A stretch of DNA of 5,104 bases from JBJXFK01 sp046155505 (lineage in GTDB: Bacteria; Planctomycetota; Phycisphaerae; UBA1845; Fen-1342): the NCBI GenBank assembly GCA_046155505.1, contig JBJXFK010000187.1, positions 1 to 5,104 of the forward strand, read 5' to 3'. Shown piece by piece: positions 1 through 5,104 of this stretch. The notes below the pieces were generated by a model. That model was not told the DNA's origin and did not search any database. It saw only the letters and a list, made by a program, of their open reading frames with translations. Numbering within the stretch: the first letter of the stretch is position 1; every line of letters begins with the position of its first letter. A program made the translations under genes and the position numbers.

Positions 1-114
1 CAGCGACAACACCGTGTTGCCGTGATGGACGGTGAACTGACGTTCGGCCAGCGCGCCCGGTACGATGACCAGAGCGGCTGTTGCGCAAAGCGCAAGCATC
101 GATCGACGCTGCAT
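1..114 (-). CDS. N-terminus of an exported protein with signal peptide (partial)
   Basis: Only the first 38 codons are present; the frame stays open to the window edge. Residues 1-23 have the three parts of a Sec signal peptide: a basic start (MQRR), a hydrophobic stretch (about residues 6-19, LALCATAALVIV) and a small-residue end with the Ala-Leu-Ala site at 21-23. Cleavage is expected before Glu24. The mature part begins ERQFTVHHGNTVLSL, which I do not recognise. The ATG at 112-114 is fixed by a GGAGG motif 6 nt upstream. The gene follows the sugar permeases on the same strand after a 300-bp gap, so it may have its own promoter. It could be the importer's solute-binding protein or an unrelated periplasmic or secreted enzyme; the visible residues do not decide. 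There is no lipobox Cys at the cleavage point, so it is probably not a lipoprotein. Confidence 0.72.
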   Translation of the reverse strand, partial: MQRRSMLALCATAALVIVPGALAERQFTVHHGNTVLSL

Positions 115-120
115 CGCGGA

Positions 121-125
121 CCTCC
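121..125 (-). promoter_or_regulatory. Shine-Dalgarno site of the exported-protein gene
   Basis: The minus strand reads GGAGG followed by a 6-nt spacer (TCCGCG) and the ATG at 114. This is the strongest ribosome binding site in the window. It decides the start of the partial gene at the left edge over the internal Met at codon 6. Confidence 0.7.
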
Positions 126-237
126 AGATGTGGAACAAAATGATCGAATTCCCCACTGCAAGATGCGCCACCGCGCCGCTTGCCCCCGACAGTCCCGAGT
201 CATGAATTGAAAAGCTGGGACGAGTGCATCGCCGCGA

Positions 238-255
238 CCTGCTCCCTCAAGCAGG
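238..255 (-). other. Small perfect hairpin in the leader of the exported-protein gene
   Basis: CCTGCT at 238-243 pairs perfectly with AGCAGG at 250-255 across a 6-nt loop. It lies about 124 nt upstream of the ATG at 114. It has no T-run on either side, so it does not look like an intrinsic terminator. A 6-bp stem can occur by chance in GC-rich DNA, so a function is uncertain. Confidence 0.3.
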
Positions 256-395
256 ACCGCCGACCACCTTTACGAGTAATAGTAGGCTACCACGGTCGCC
301 CGCGTCTTGCAATGGTGATTGCCCGCTTGCGCGAGTTTTCGGAACTTTCCGCAGGATTGCGACAATGAAATCGCCGTGATTCCAACATTATCGGG

Positions 396-411
396 CAATC
401 CGTGCGGATTG
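396..411 (-). terminator. Possible weak hairpin terminator after the permease pair
   Basis: CAATCC at 396-401 pairs with GGATTG at 406-411 across a 4-nt loop, starting 3 nt after the TGA (415-417) of the second permease on the minus strand. The stem is short and no run of T follows it, so it is a poor intrinsic terminator. The 7-nt GCAATCC at 395-401 could also pair with GGATTGC at 354-360. It could equally be a 3'-end stabilising structure or chance. Confidence 0.22.
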
Positions 412-414
412 GCG

Positions 415-1290
415 TCAACCCTTGATCCCCGACGTCGCGATCCCCTTGAGAAATGTCTGCTGTGCCAGCACGAACAGCACCAACACCGGCAGCACGATTA
501 GCGTCGACGCCGCCATCAGCTCGTTCCACGGCGTGTCGCCGGTACGGCTGAACAGCATCTGTAAACCCAGCGCGAGCGTGAAGTGCTCCTCGTGCGTCAG
601 AAAAATCATCGGCCCAACCAAGTCGTTCCACACCGCCAAACAGTGAAACAGCGAGACAACCACGAGCGCGGGCGTGCTCAGCGGCAGCATGATCCGCCAA
701 AAGCAGCCCCAGCGTGAGCAGCCGTCGATCATGGCCGATTCTTCAAGCTCTCTCGGCACGCCCATGAAAAATTGCCGCAACAAAAATATGTTGAACGCCC
801 CGCCGAACCACGCCGGCACCCACAGCGGCTTGAACGTGCCGATCCAATCGAGCTGTTTGAACAGCATGTAGGTCGGCACCATGATTACCGGAAACGGGAT
901 CATCATCGTCGCCAGGCAGACGCCGAACATCAGATCACGCCCAGGGAAGTTGATCCGCGCAAAGCCGTAAGCGGCGATCGAGCAAGAGAGCACAACGCCC
1001 ACGAGGCTGAGCACCATGATGATCAGCGTGTTGCGGGCGTAGAGCAGCAAATTCACGCGCCGTTCAGTGCCGCGGGTGCCGGCGGCGGCCGGTTTGTTTT
1101 TCGCGGATTCGATGCCGAGCACGTTCAAGTACGCATCAGCTTCCGGACGGGCCGGCAAAAGCGCCGGGCTGGTCAGTTCGCCGATGGGCTTGAAGCTGAC
1201 CGCCACCATCCAAACGAGCGGCAACACAAACCCGCCGGCAGTGAGGCCAAGCAACAAGTACGTCAAAATGTGGCGATTCCGTTTACTCAT
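415..1290 (-). CDS. Carbohydrate ABC transporter permease, MalG/UgpE type
   Basis: This 291-residue inner-membrane protein is one half of the channel of a binding-protein-dependent sugar importer (CUT1 type, BPD_transp_1 family). Membrane segments are visible near residues 8-32, 84-110, 120-143, 155-172, 203-222 and 258-277. The cytoplasmic EAA loop that docks on the ATPase lies near 183-209 (EESAMIDG, then RIMLPLSTPAL), with the conserved Gly190 and the Leu-Pro pair at 202-203. The C-terminus (QQTFLKGIATSGIKG) matches the usual QR-F--G---GavKG ending of MalG-like proteins. Residues about 61-78 (ESAKNKPAAAGTRGTERR) are a charged segment in the first periplasmic loop that looks like an insertion. 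The ATG at 1290 has only a weak purine-rich site (GAAGTGGG) before it. The gene lies 93 bp behind the first permease and is probably co-transcribed with it. The substrate cannot be told from the sequence. Confidence 0.93.
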   Translation of the reverse strand: MSKRNRHILTYLLLGLTAGGFVLPLVWMVAVSFKPIGELTSPALLPARPEADAYLNVLGIESAKNKPAAAGTRGTERRVNLLLYARNTLIIMVLSLVGVVLSCSIAAYGFARINFPGRDLMFGVCLATMMIPFPVIMVPTYMLFKQLDWIGTFKPLWVPAWFGGAFNIFLLRQFFMGVPRELEESAMIDGCSRWGCFWRIMLPLSTPALVVVSLFHCLAVWNDLVGPMIFLTHEEHFTLALGLQMLFSRTGDTPWNELMAASTLIVLPVLVLFVLAQQTFLKGIATSGIKG

Positions 1291-1319
1291 CCCACTTCAC
1301 AGACCGCGGCCGGGAGGCA

Positions 1320-1386
1320 GTGTTCCCTTGTTCCGTTGTTCCCTTGTTCCCTTGTTCCCTCGCGTCACTCGGCCCCTTGGCCCCTA
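1320..1386 (-). repeat. Octamer tandem repeat array between the permease genes
   Basis: On the plus strand, five adjacent 8-bp units fill 1320-1359: GTGTTCCC, TTGTTCCG, then three exact TTGTTCCC. Read on the minus (coding) strand the unit is GGGAACAA. After an 11-bp break, two further octamers, GGCCCCTT and GGCCCCTA, occupy 1371-1386 and run over the TAG stop of the first permease (1384-1386). Both unit types share an AGGG start on the minus strand, so they may derive from one array. The array sits in the presumed polycistronic message. Eight is not a multiple of three, so it is not coding. It could be selfish or slippage-derived DNA, or an RNA element affecting expression of the second permease. 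Confidence 0.8.
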
Positions 1387-2271
1387 TCCCCCCCGATAAT
1401 GCACCATCCGTCGACTCGCCCAAAACACCAGCCCCGTTAGCGCCAAAATGATCGCGAGTTGAATCCACCCCATCGCGCTCGCGTAGCCCATCTTCAGGAA
1501 CTTGAACGCGTTGTCATACAGATAGCTCGTGTAAAAATACGTCGAATCCTCCGGCCCGCGCTCGCTGCGCCACATCACATAGGGCAACGCGAAAATTTGA
1601 AGCGACCCGATGACGCCGATGATCACGTTGAACAGGACCACCGGGCTGATACCCGGAAGCGTCACATGCCAGAATCGCCGCGGTCCGTTCGCCCCGTCGA
1701 GCCGCGCCGCTTCGTATAGCTCTTCCGGAATGTCCTGTATGCCCGCCAGATAAATCACCACCGGCGAGCCGACCAGCCACAGACTGATCAGCACGAGCGA
1801 GGTCATCGCCCACGCCGGCCGATCAAGCCACGCCGGCCCGTGGATACCGGTCGCCGCGTGCAGCGTCGAATTCACCAACCCCGCGCTCGGGTTGAGCATC
1901 CACATCCACACCAGCCCTGCGACCACCAGCGGCACGATCGTCGGCACGAACACGCACGCACGAAAAAACGCCTGCCCTTTCACCGGCTGATTGAGCAGCA
2001 CGGCGATGAGCACGGCGAGGATCGTGCTCAGCGGCACACTGATCGCGGCGAAAACGAGCGTGTTCCACACCACTTTCCAGAACAATTCATCGCGCGTCAG
2101 CTCAACGTAATTGCTCACCCCCGTAAACGCCGGCGGCAGCAGCAGCGTGTAATCGCAAAAGCTGATGTAGAGCGAGAACGCCATCGGAATGGCCAGAAAC
2201 AGCAGAAATCCGAGCCACCACGGCGCGGTCCAGAGCAGGCCGACGAGCAGGTTGGACGATTTTTGCTTCAA
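1384..2271 (-). CDS. Carbohydrate ABC transporter permease, MalF/UgpA type
   Basis: This is the partner channel subunit of the sugar importer, 295 residues from the proposed start. Six membrane segments are visible near residues 11-31, 70-95, 105-127, 155-178, 212-232 and 265-286. The EAA loop is clear at 187-206 (EAARLDGA, then FWHVTLP), which matches the family consensus and is the contact for the ATPase. The N-terminus reads KQKSSNLLVGLLWTAPWW, typical of short UgpA-like permeases that begin just before the first membrane helix. No ATG is available. I chose the TTG at 2269-2271 because GAGAGAAG stands 7 nt before it. Another in-frame TTG at 2329-2331 would add 20 polar residues, and it falls inside an operator-like palindrome. 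The pairing with the next permease supports a heterodimeric transporter. The ATPase and binding protein are not in the window. Confidence 0.9.
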   Translation of the reverse strand: MKQKSSNLLVGLLWTAPWWLGFLLFLAIPMAFSLYISFCDYTLLLPPAFTGVSNYVELTRDELFWKVVWNTLVFAAISVPLSTILAVLIAVLLNQPVKGQAFFRACVFVPTIVPLVVAGLVWMWMLNPSAGLVNSTLHAATGIHGPAWLDRPAWAMTSLVLISLWLVGSPVVIYLAGIQDIPEELYEAARLDGANGPRRFWHVTLPGISPVVLFNVIIGVIGSLQIFALPYVMWRSERGPEDSTYFYTSYLYDNAFKFLKMGYASAMGWIQLAIILALTGLVFWASRRMVHYRGG

Positions 2272-2278
2272 GCCAGAG

Positions 2279-2286
2279 CTTCTCTC
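2279..2286 (-). promoter_or_regulatory. Ribosome binding site supporting the TTG start at 2271
   Basis: The minus strand reads GAGAGAAG, then a 7-nt spacer and TTG. This purine tract is a fair partial Shine-Dalgarno match. It is the main reason to start the first permease at 2271 rather than at the upstream TTG at 2331. Confidence 0.45.
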
Positions 2287-2326
2287 GCGATATGCTGCGT
2301 TGCAAAAATCGACTGGCGAGTCGCAC

Positions 2327-2340
2327 CGCAAGCGCTTTCG
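2327..2340. promoter_or_regulatory. LacI-family-like operator upstream of the permease operon
   Basis: The sequence CGCAAGCGCTTTCG is an inverted repeat with 12 of 14 positions symmetric. At its centre is the perfect palindrome AAGCGCTT (2330-2337). LacI/GalR-family regulators of sugar genes, including CcpA-type cre sites, typically bind such A/T-flanked palindromes with a central CG. It sits 56 nt upstream of the TTG start and downstream of the weak promoter candidate at 2354-2382, where a bound repressor would block transcription. No regulator gene lies in the window, so the assignment rests on motif and position only. Confidence 0.4.
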
Positions 2341-2353
2341 TCACTTGGCGTAG

Positions 2354-2382
2354 AGTACACGGGGAAGCGACGGTGCGTGCAA
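2354..2382 (-). promoter_or_regulatory. Weak sigma70-type promoter candidate for the permease operon
   Basis: On the minus strand TTGCAC (2382-2377) is followed after 17 bp by TGTACT (2359-2354). Against TTGACA and TATAAT these match 3 and 4 of 6 positions. The spacing is ideal but the boxes are weak. It lies between the stop of the zinc-ribbon gene (2396) and the operator-like site, which is where a promoter for the permeases would be expected. Confidence 0.22.
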
Positions 2383-2395
2383 GGACGTCGCAGAG

Positions 2396-2719
2396 TCACT
2401 GCCCGGCAGCATGCCAATCCGCTCCGCAATGGAAACACTGCTGCGCCCTCGGTCCACGCAGCCAACGCTCGCAACTTGGGCACTTCGTACTGTTCCACTT
2501 GCCCTTCGTGACGATCGCCTTTCGAACGTGCACCAGCCACGACTTGGCAAGTGCTCCGTCGAGGCCGGTGATCGACGCAACCTTCGAAGGCAGAAGTTTC
2601 TTTGCACGCCACTGCTCAAGCTGTCGCGTTTCGTCCGGGCCCAGGTCACGAAAGACGGGCACATGCGCGCAGCAGTCGGCGCACCAAATCAGATCATGTA
2701 TCCAGCGGTTACGTTCCAT
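2396..2719 (-). CDS. Small zinc-ribbon-like protein, function unknown
   Basis: This 107-residue protein is soluble and has no signal peptide. Cysteines are arranged as CADCC at 13-17 and as C80-x2-C83 with C95-x2-C98, a spacing typical of a zinc ribbon. Tryptophans and basic residues surround the C-terminal pair (KCPSCERWLRGPRAQQCFHC). Between them lies a probably helical middle (LGPDETRQLEQWRAKKLLPS and onward to about residue 70). The ATG at 2717-2719 is preceded by GAGAGTGAGT, a usable ribosome binding site. The frame continues upstream to 2851, but that extension is low-complexity and unlikely to be translated. It lies on the permease strand, 124 bp before the first permease, and is divergent from the helicase. 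It could bind nucleic acid or act as a small regulator. I do not recognise the family, and no role in transport can be claimed. Confidence 0.62.
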   Translation of the reverse strand: MERNRWIHDLIWCADCCAHVPVFRDLGPDETRQLEQWRAKKLLPSKVASITGLDGALAKSWLVHVRKAIVTKGKWNSTKCPSCERWLRGPRAQQCFHCGADWHAAGQ

Positions 2720-2891
2720 ACTCACTCTCGGTTGCGACCAACTCCCACTCCCCATCCGTGCAAATCCGTGAATTCCGCGGCAACAGCTCTTCTCTTTCCG
2801 CACGCGCGGCAGCCCGCGTCTCCGCGATCCGCAGCCCGAACGCGAGTACACTTCGACGCTTTAGTCCTTCACCGCGCGCAGCGAGCCACGC
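2720..2891. other. Divergent intergenic region between zinc-ribbon and helicase genes
   Basis: This 172-bp gap must hold the promoters or leaders for both flanking genes. I could not find a well-spaced -35/-10 pair on either strand. It contains an imperfect 10-bp repeat (2754-2780). An in-frame TAG at 2862-2864 limits how far the helicase can extend upstream. Confidence 0.5.
2754..2780. repeat. Imperfect 9-10 bp tandem repeat (ATCCGTG type)
   Basis: Two units, ATCCGTGCAA (2754-2763) and ATCCGTGAAT (2764-2773), are followed by a decayed third, TCCGCGG (2774-2780). Short degenerate repeats of the ATCCGTG kind are, from general memory, common in intergenic DNA of Planctomycetota and related phyla. 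The array is short, so some chance resemblance is possible. Confidence 0.5.
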
Positions 2892-5051
2892 ATGGACCGT
2901 AGCGACATCCTCACCGACTTCCTGGCCGCGCTGCCATTTGACCCCTACCCATTTCAGGAAGAGGCCCTGCTCGCCTGGTTCGAGAGCGAAGCCGGCGTGA
3001 TGATCTGTGCCCCGACCGGCATGGGCAAGACGCTTATCGCCGAGGCCGCGATTTACGAAGCGTTGAAAACCCGCAAGCGCGTCTACTACACCACGCCGCT
3101 GATCGCGCTCACCGATCAGAAATACCGCGAGATTCAGGAACTCGCCGAGAAATGGGGCTTCTCGCGCGACGATGTCGGCCTCATCACCGGCAACCGCCGC
3201 GTGAATCCCGAAGCCACCGTGCGCGTTGTCGTGGCCGAGATTCTGCTCAATCACCTGCTCACCAACGACCCCGCGCTCGGCGGGTTTGACGATGTCGGCG
3301 CGGTCGTCATGGACGAATTTCACAGTTTCAACGACCAGGAACGCGGCGTCGTCTGGGAACTATCGCTCGTGTTGCTCCCGCGAAACGTGCGCGTCATGCT
3401 CCTATCGGCGACCGTCGGCAATCCCTACGACTTCAGCGATTGGCTAAAAAAGCAGCACGGTCGCGATCTCACCGTCGTCATGACCGTCGAACGCCGTGTG
3501 CCGCTCGAGTTCAAGTGGATCGAAGACAAACTGATCACCGAGCATCTGCCGCAGATGGCGACCGACGACGATGCGACCAATCGCACGCCGGCGCTGGTGT
3601 TCTGTTTCAACCGTGACGAATGCTGGGAAGTCGCCGAGAAATTGAAGGGCCTGCCGCTGATCGGCTCGGCTCAAAAAGCCGAAATCGAAAAAGTGCTCAG
3701 CGAGCGGGCCGACGATCTGGTCGACGGCGTCGGGCCGAAACTCAAGCAGATGCTCGCCCGCGGCGTCGGCGTGCACCACGCCGGCGTACTGCCCAAACAC
3801 AAGGAACTGGTCGAGACGCTCTTCCTGCGCAAGCTAACGCCGTTCGTCGTCTGCACGGAGACGCTCGCCGCCGGCATCAACCTGCCCGCGCGCGCGGTCG
3901 TCCTGACTGAACTGCTGAAAGGCAAACGCGGCGAGAAGAAACTCGTGCCGTCGTCCACTGCGCACCAGATGTTCGGCCGCGCCGGTCGCCCACAGTTCGA
4001 CACGCAGGGCTTCGTCTTCGCCATCGCCCACGAAGACGACGTGAAAATCAACAAGTGGAAGCAGAAGTACGACCAGATCGACCCCAACAGTAAAGACCCC
4101 GGCCTCATGCGCATGCGCAAGGACCTAGAGCGCAAAAAGCCAGCACGGCGAAAGACCGAGCAATACTGGACCGAGGGGCAATTTCGCTCGCTGATCGCCG
4201 CCGGGCCGCAGAAGCTGGCCAGCCGCTCGATGATTCCGTACAACGTGCTGATCTACCTGCTCACGAAATTCGGCGCGGTGCACGACGTGCGCGCGTTCCT
4301 CTCCAAACGCTTCACCACCACCGAGCAGATCGAAAAATTTCAGGGACAGCTCGACCACATGATCGGCAATCTGGCCGCGCTCGGCTATCTCAACAAGGCC
4401 GAAGATGGCGATCACGTGACGCTCAACGAATCGATCTATCGGCTGGCGAATTTTCGCAGCGTCGATCCGCTCTACGGCGCGTTTCTGGCCGAGATGCTGC
4501 CGCGCGGCGCGTATGAGGAGAAACTGCTCGCGCTCGAATCGGTGCTCGAAGTGCCGCGAGCGATCGAACGCTATCTTCGCATCCCCGAACACATCGCACC
4601 GGGGCCGCTGCAACGCGAAATACTTGAGCCACTACTCATCGCCGCGGGCGTGATGCTCGCTGCCCCGCCGCCGGGTGCGGATGACGAACTGGAAGACGAC
4701 GGCTTCGACGATGAAGAACCGCCGCGCCCGCCGAGCTTCCCGGAGATGTTGAAGCTCGCCTTTGATCAGCGGCTCGCCAGCCCGGAGCAATTCGTCGTGC
4801 AACCCAAGTGGGTCGCGGGCGGAGCGTTCGAGTTCAACTGCGAGTTTTTCAAGTTCGTCAAGTCGCGCGAGCTCGTGAAGCAGGAAGGCCTGATCCTGCG
4901 GCACATGCTGCGGCTCGTCATTCTCTCGGGCGAGATTGCGCAGTTCACCGGCGATCCGGATTTTCAACGCATCGGCGAGTTGGCAACGCAAACGTGCCAT
5001 CGCGTCGATCCGAGTTACACCGATCGATTTTTGGCCGAGGTGAAGAAGTAA
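2892..5051 (+). CDS. Ski2/Mtr4-like superfamily 2 helicase (DEAD/DEAH-box type)
   Basis: This complete 719-residue protein is an ATP-dependent helicase expected to unwind RNA or DNA in the cytoplasm. The motifs are in order and intact: FDPYPFQEEAL (16-26), motif I APTGMGKT (40-47), Ia TTPLIALT (67-74), TGNRRVNPEA (99-108; Ski2/Mtr4 proteins have TGDVTINPxA), motif II DEFH (141-144), motif III SAT (172-174), motif IV ALVFCFNR (234-241), VGVHHAGVLPKHKELVETLF (292-311), motif V CTETLAAGINLPAR (321-334) and motif VI QMFGRAGRPQFD (359-370). A probable winged-helix region follows near 445-505. An acidic, proline-rich linker (596-614) precedes a conserved-looking C-terminal domain. It is shorter than eukaryotic Mtr4/Ski2 (about 1,000 residues or more). 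The ATG at 2892 is the only plausible start, because an in-frame TAG stands at 2862-2864. Only a weak GCGAG site precedes it. Its RNA or DNA substrate cannot be told from the sequence. Confidence 0.95.
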   Translation: MDRSDILTDFLAALPFDPYPFQEEALLAWFESEAGVMICAPTGMGKTLIAEAAIYEALKTRKRVYYTTPLIALTDQKYREIQELAEKWGFSRDDVGLITGNRRVNPEATVRVVVAEILLNHLLTNDPALGGFDDVGAVVMDEFHSFNDQERGVVWELSLVLLPRNVRVMLLSATVGNPYDFSDWLKKQHGRDLTVVMTVERRVPLEFKWIEDKLITEHLPQMATDDDATNRTPALVFCFNRDECWEVAEKLKGLPLIGSAQKAEIEKVLSERADDLVDGVGPKLKQMLARGVGVHHAGVLPKHKELVETLFLRKLTPFVVCTETLAAGINLPARAVVLTELLKGKRGEKKLVPSSTAHQMFGRAGRPQFDTQGFVFAIAHEDDVKINKWKQKYDQIDPNSKDPGLMRMRKDLERKKPARRKTEQYWTEGQFRSLIAAGPQKLASRSMIPYNVLIYLLTKFGAVHDVRAFLSKRFTTTEQIEKFQGQLDHMIGNLAALGYLNKAEDGDHVTLNESIYRLANFRSVDPLYGAFLAEMLPRGAYEEKLLALESVLEVPRAIERYLRIPEHIAPGPLQREILEPLLIAAGVMLAAPPPGADDELEDDGFDDEEPPRPPSFPEMLKLAFDQRLASPEQFVVQPKWVAGGAFEFNCEFFKFVKSRELVKQEGLILRHMLRLVILSGEIAQFTGDPDFQRIGELATQTCHRVDPSYTDRFLAEVKK

Positions 5052-5065
5052 GGGTTCGGGGTTCA
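5052..5065. repeat. Heptamer repeat pair after the helicase stop
   Basis: GGGTTCG (5052-5058) and GGGTTCA (5059-5065) are adjacent near-identical heptamers that begin directly after the TAA. With only two units the call is weak. It is the third short-unit repeat in a non-coding gap of this window. Confidence 0.4.
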
Positions 5066-5075
5066 GGATGGGGAG

Positions 5076-5094
5076 CATCGGCCTCCGGCCGGTG
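5076..5094 (+). terminator. GC-rich hairpin downstream of the helicase, possible terminator
   Basis: CATCGGCC (5076-5083) pairs with GGCCGGTG (5087-5094) across the 3-nt loop TCC, giving an 8-bp stem with one T-G wobble. It begins 25 nt after the helicase stop. The following bases (CGAAAATTCT) contain no T-run, so it is not a classical intrinsic terminator on the plus strand. It could be a 3'-end processing structure or part of a dispersed palindromic repeat cut by the window edge. Confidence 0.35.
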
Positions 5095-5104
5095 CGAAAA
5101 TTCT

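Larger units (their letters stand above)
115..414. other. 300-bp intergenic region without a gene
   Basis: This stretch lies between the stop of the second permease and the start of the exported-protein gene. Short open frames cross it on both strands, but none has a ribosome binding site or protein-like composition. It holds two small hairpins (396-411 and 238-255) and the GGAGG site at 121-125. I looked for a minus-strand promoter and found only poor matches, such as TACTAT near 285-290 without a well-spaced -35 box. It may be a long leader or promoter region for the gene at 114-1. Confidence 0.6.

Noticed and set aside
285..300. Odd palindrome GTAGGCTAC and a TACTAT -10-like box
   Set aside because: The palindrome is only 9 bp, and no -35 box lies at the right distance on the minus strand. 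Chance is the simpler explanation.
1320..1359. CRISPR-like array
   Set aside because: The units are 8 bp and directly adjacent without spacers, so this is a simple tandem repeat.
772..1440. Long plus-strand open frame antisense to the second permease
   Set aside because: It is rich in His, Arg and Gln and has no recognisable motif or ribosome binding site. The opposite strand encodes a clear ABC permease. It is a GC-driven shadow.
1840..2511. Plus-strand open frame of 223 codons antisense to the first permease and zinc-ribbon gene
   Set aside because: Composition is dominated by Arg, His and Gln, as expected for the complement of a GC-rich membrane-protein gene. It crosses two minus-strand genes and the promoter region.
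2720..2851. 44-residue N-terminal extension of the zinc-ribbon protein
   Set aside because: The extension is Ser-, Arg- and Gly-rich and overlaps the 10-bp repeat. The ATG at 2719 has a ribosome binding site, and the protein looks complete from there.
2709..3323. Minus-strand open frame of 204 codons covering the divergent gap and the helicase N-terminus
   Set aside because: It overlaps the helicase Walker A region on the opposite strand and shows no family features. The zinc-ribbon gene has its own well-placed ATG and ribosome binding site inside this stretch.
4125..5078. Minus-strand open frames (4125-4613 and 4632-5078) antisense to the helicase C-terminus
   Set aside because: They are Arg-, Leu- and Ala-rich mirror frames of a well-supported gene, with no ribosome binding site or motif.

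Overview
The window looks like ordinary chromosomal DNA from a GC-rich bacterium (about 60% GC by eye). Three things point to a member of the Planctomycetota or a similar lineage: a stand-alone Ski2/Mtr4-like helicase of about 720 residues, weak or absent Shine-Dalgarno sites on some genes, and degenerate 7-10 bp tandem repeats in the gaps between genes. This placement is an inference. No rRNA or phylogenetic marker gene is present.

Layout. Four genes lie on the minus strand and, read in transcription order, run from 2719 to 1. They are a 107-residue protein with two CxxC pairs forming a probable zinc ribbon (2719-2396), a MalF/UgpA-type sugar ABC permease (2271-1384, TTG start proposed), a MalG/UgpE-type sugar ABC permease (1290-415), and the first 38 codons of an exported protein with a clear signal peptide (114-1, running off the window). 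A complete superfamily 2 helicase (2892-5051) lies on the plus strand, head to head with the zinc-ribbon gene. The divergent gap is 172 bp.

Function. The two permeases should form the heterodimeric inner-membrane channel of a carbohydrate importer. Its solute-binding protein and ATPase are not visible here. Upstream of the first permease is a LacI-family-like operator (palindromic core AAGCGCTT, 2327-2340) just downstream of a weak promoter candidate, which would suit sugar-responsive repression. The 93-bp gap between the permeases carries an octamer tandem array. The helicase appears unrelated to transport and probably acts in RNA or DNA processing.

Regions without genes. The 300 bp between the second permease and the exported-protein gene hold only small hairpins and a strong ribosome binding site. 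The divergent gap holds an imperfect 10-bp repeat. The 53 bp after the helicase hold a 7-bp repeat pair and a GC-rich hairpin. I found no tRNA, rRNA, CRISPR array, insertion sequence or phage gene. I see no convincing new biological system. The best leads are the operator site, the zinc-ribbon protein and the intergenic repeats.
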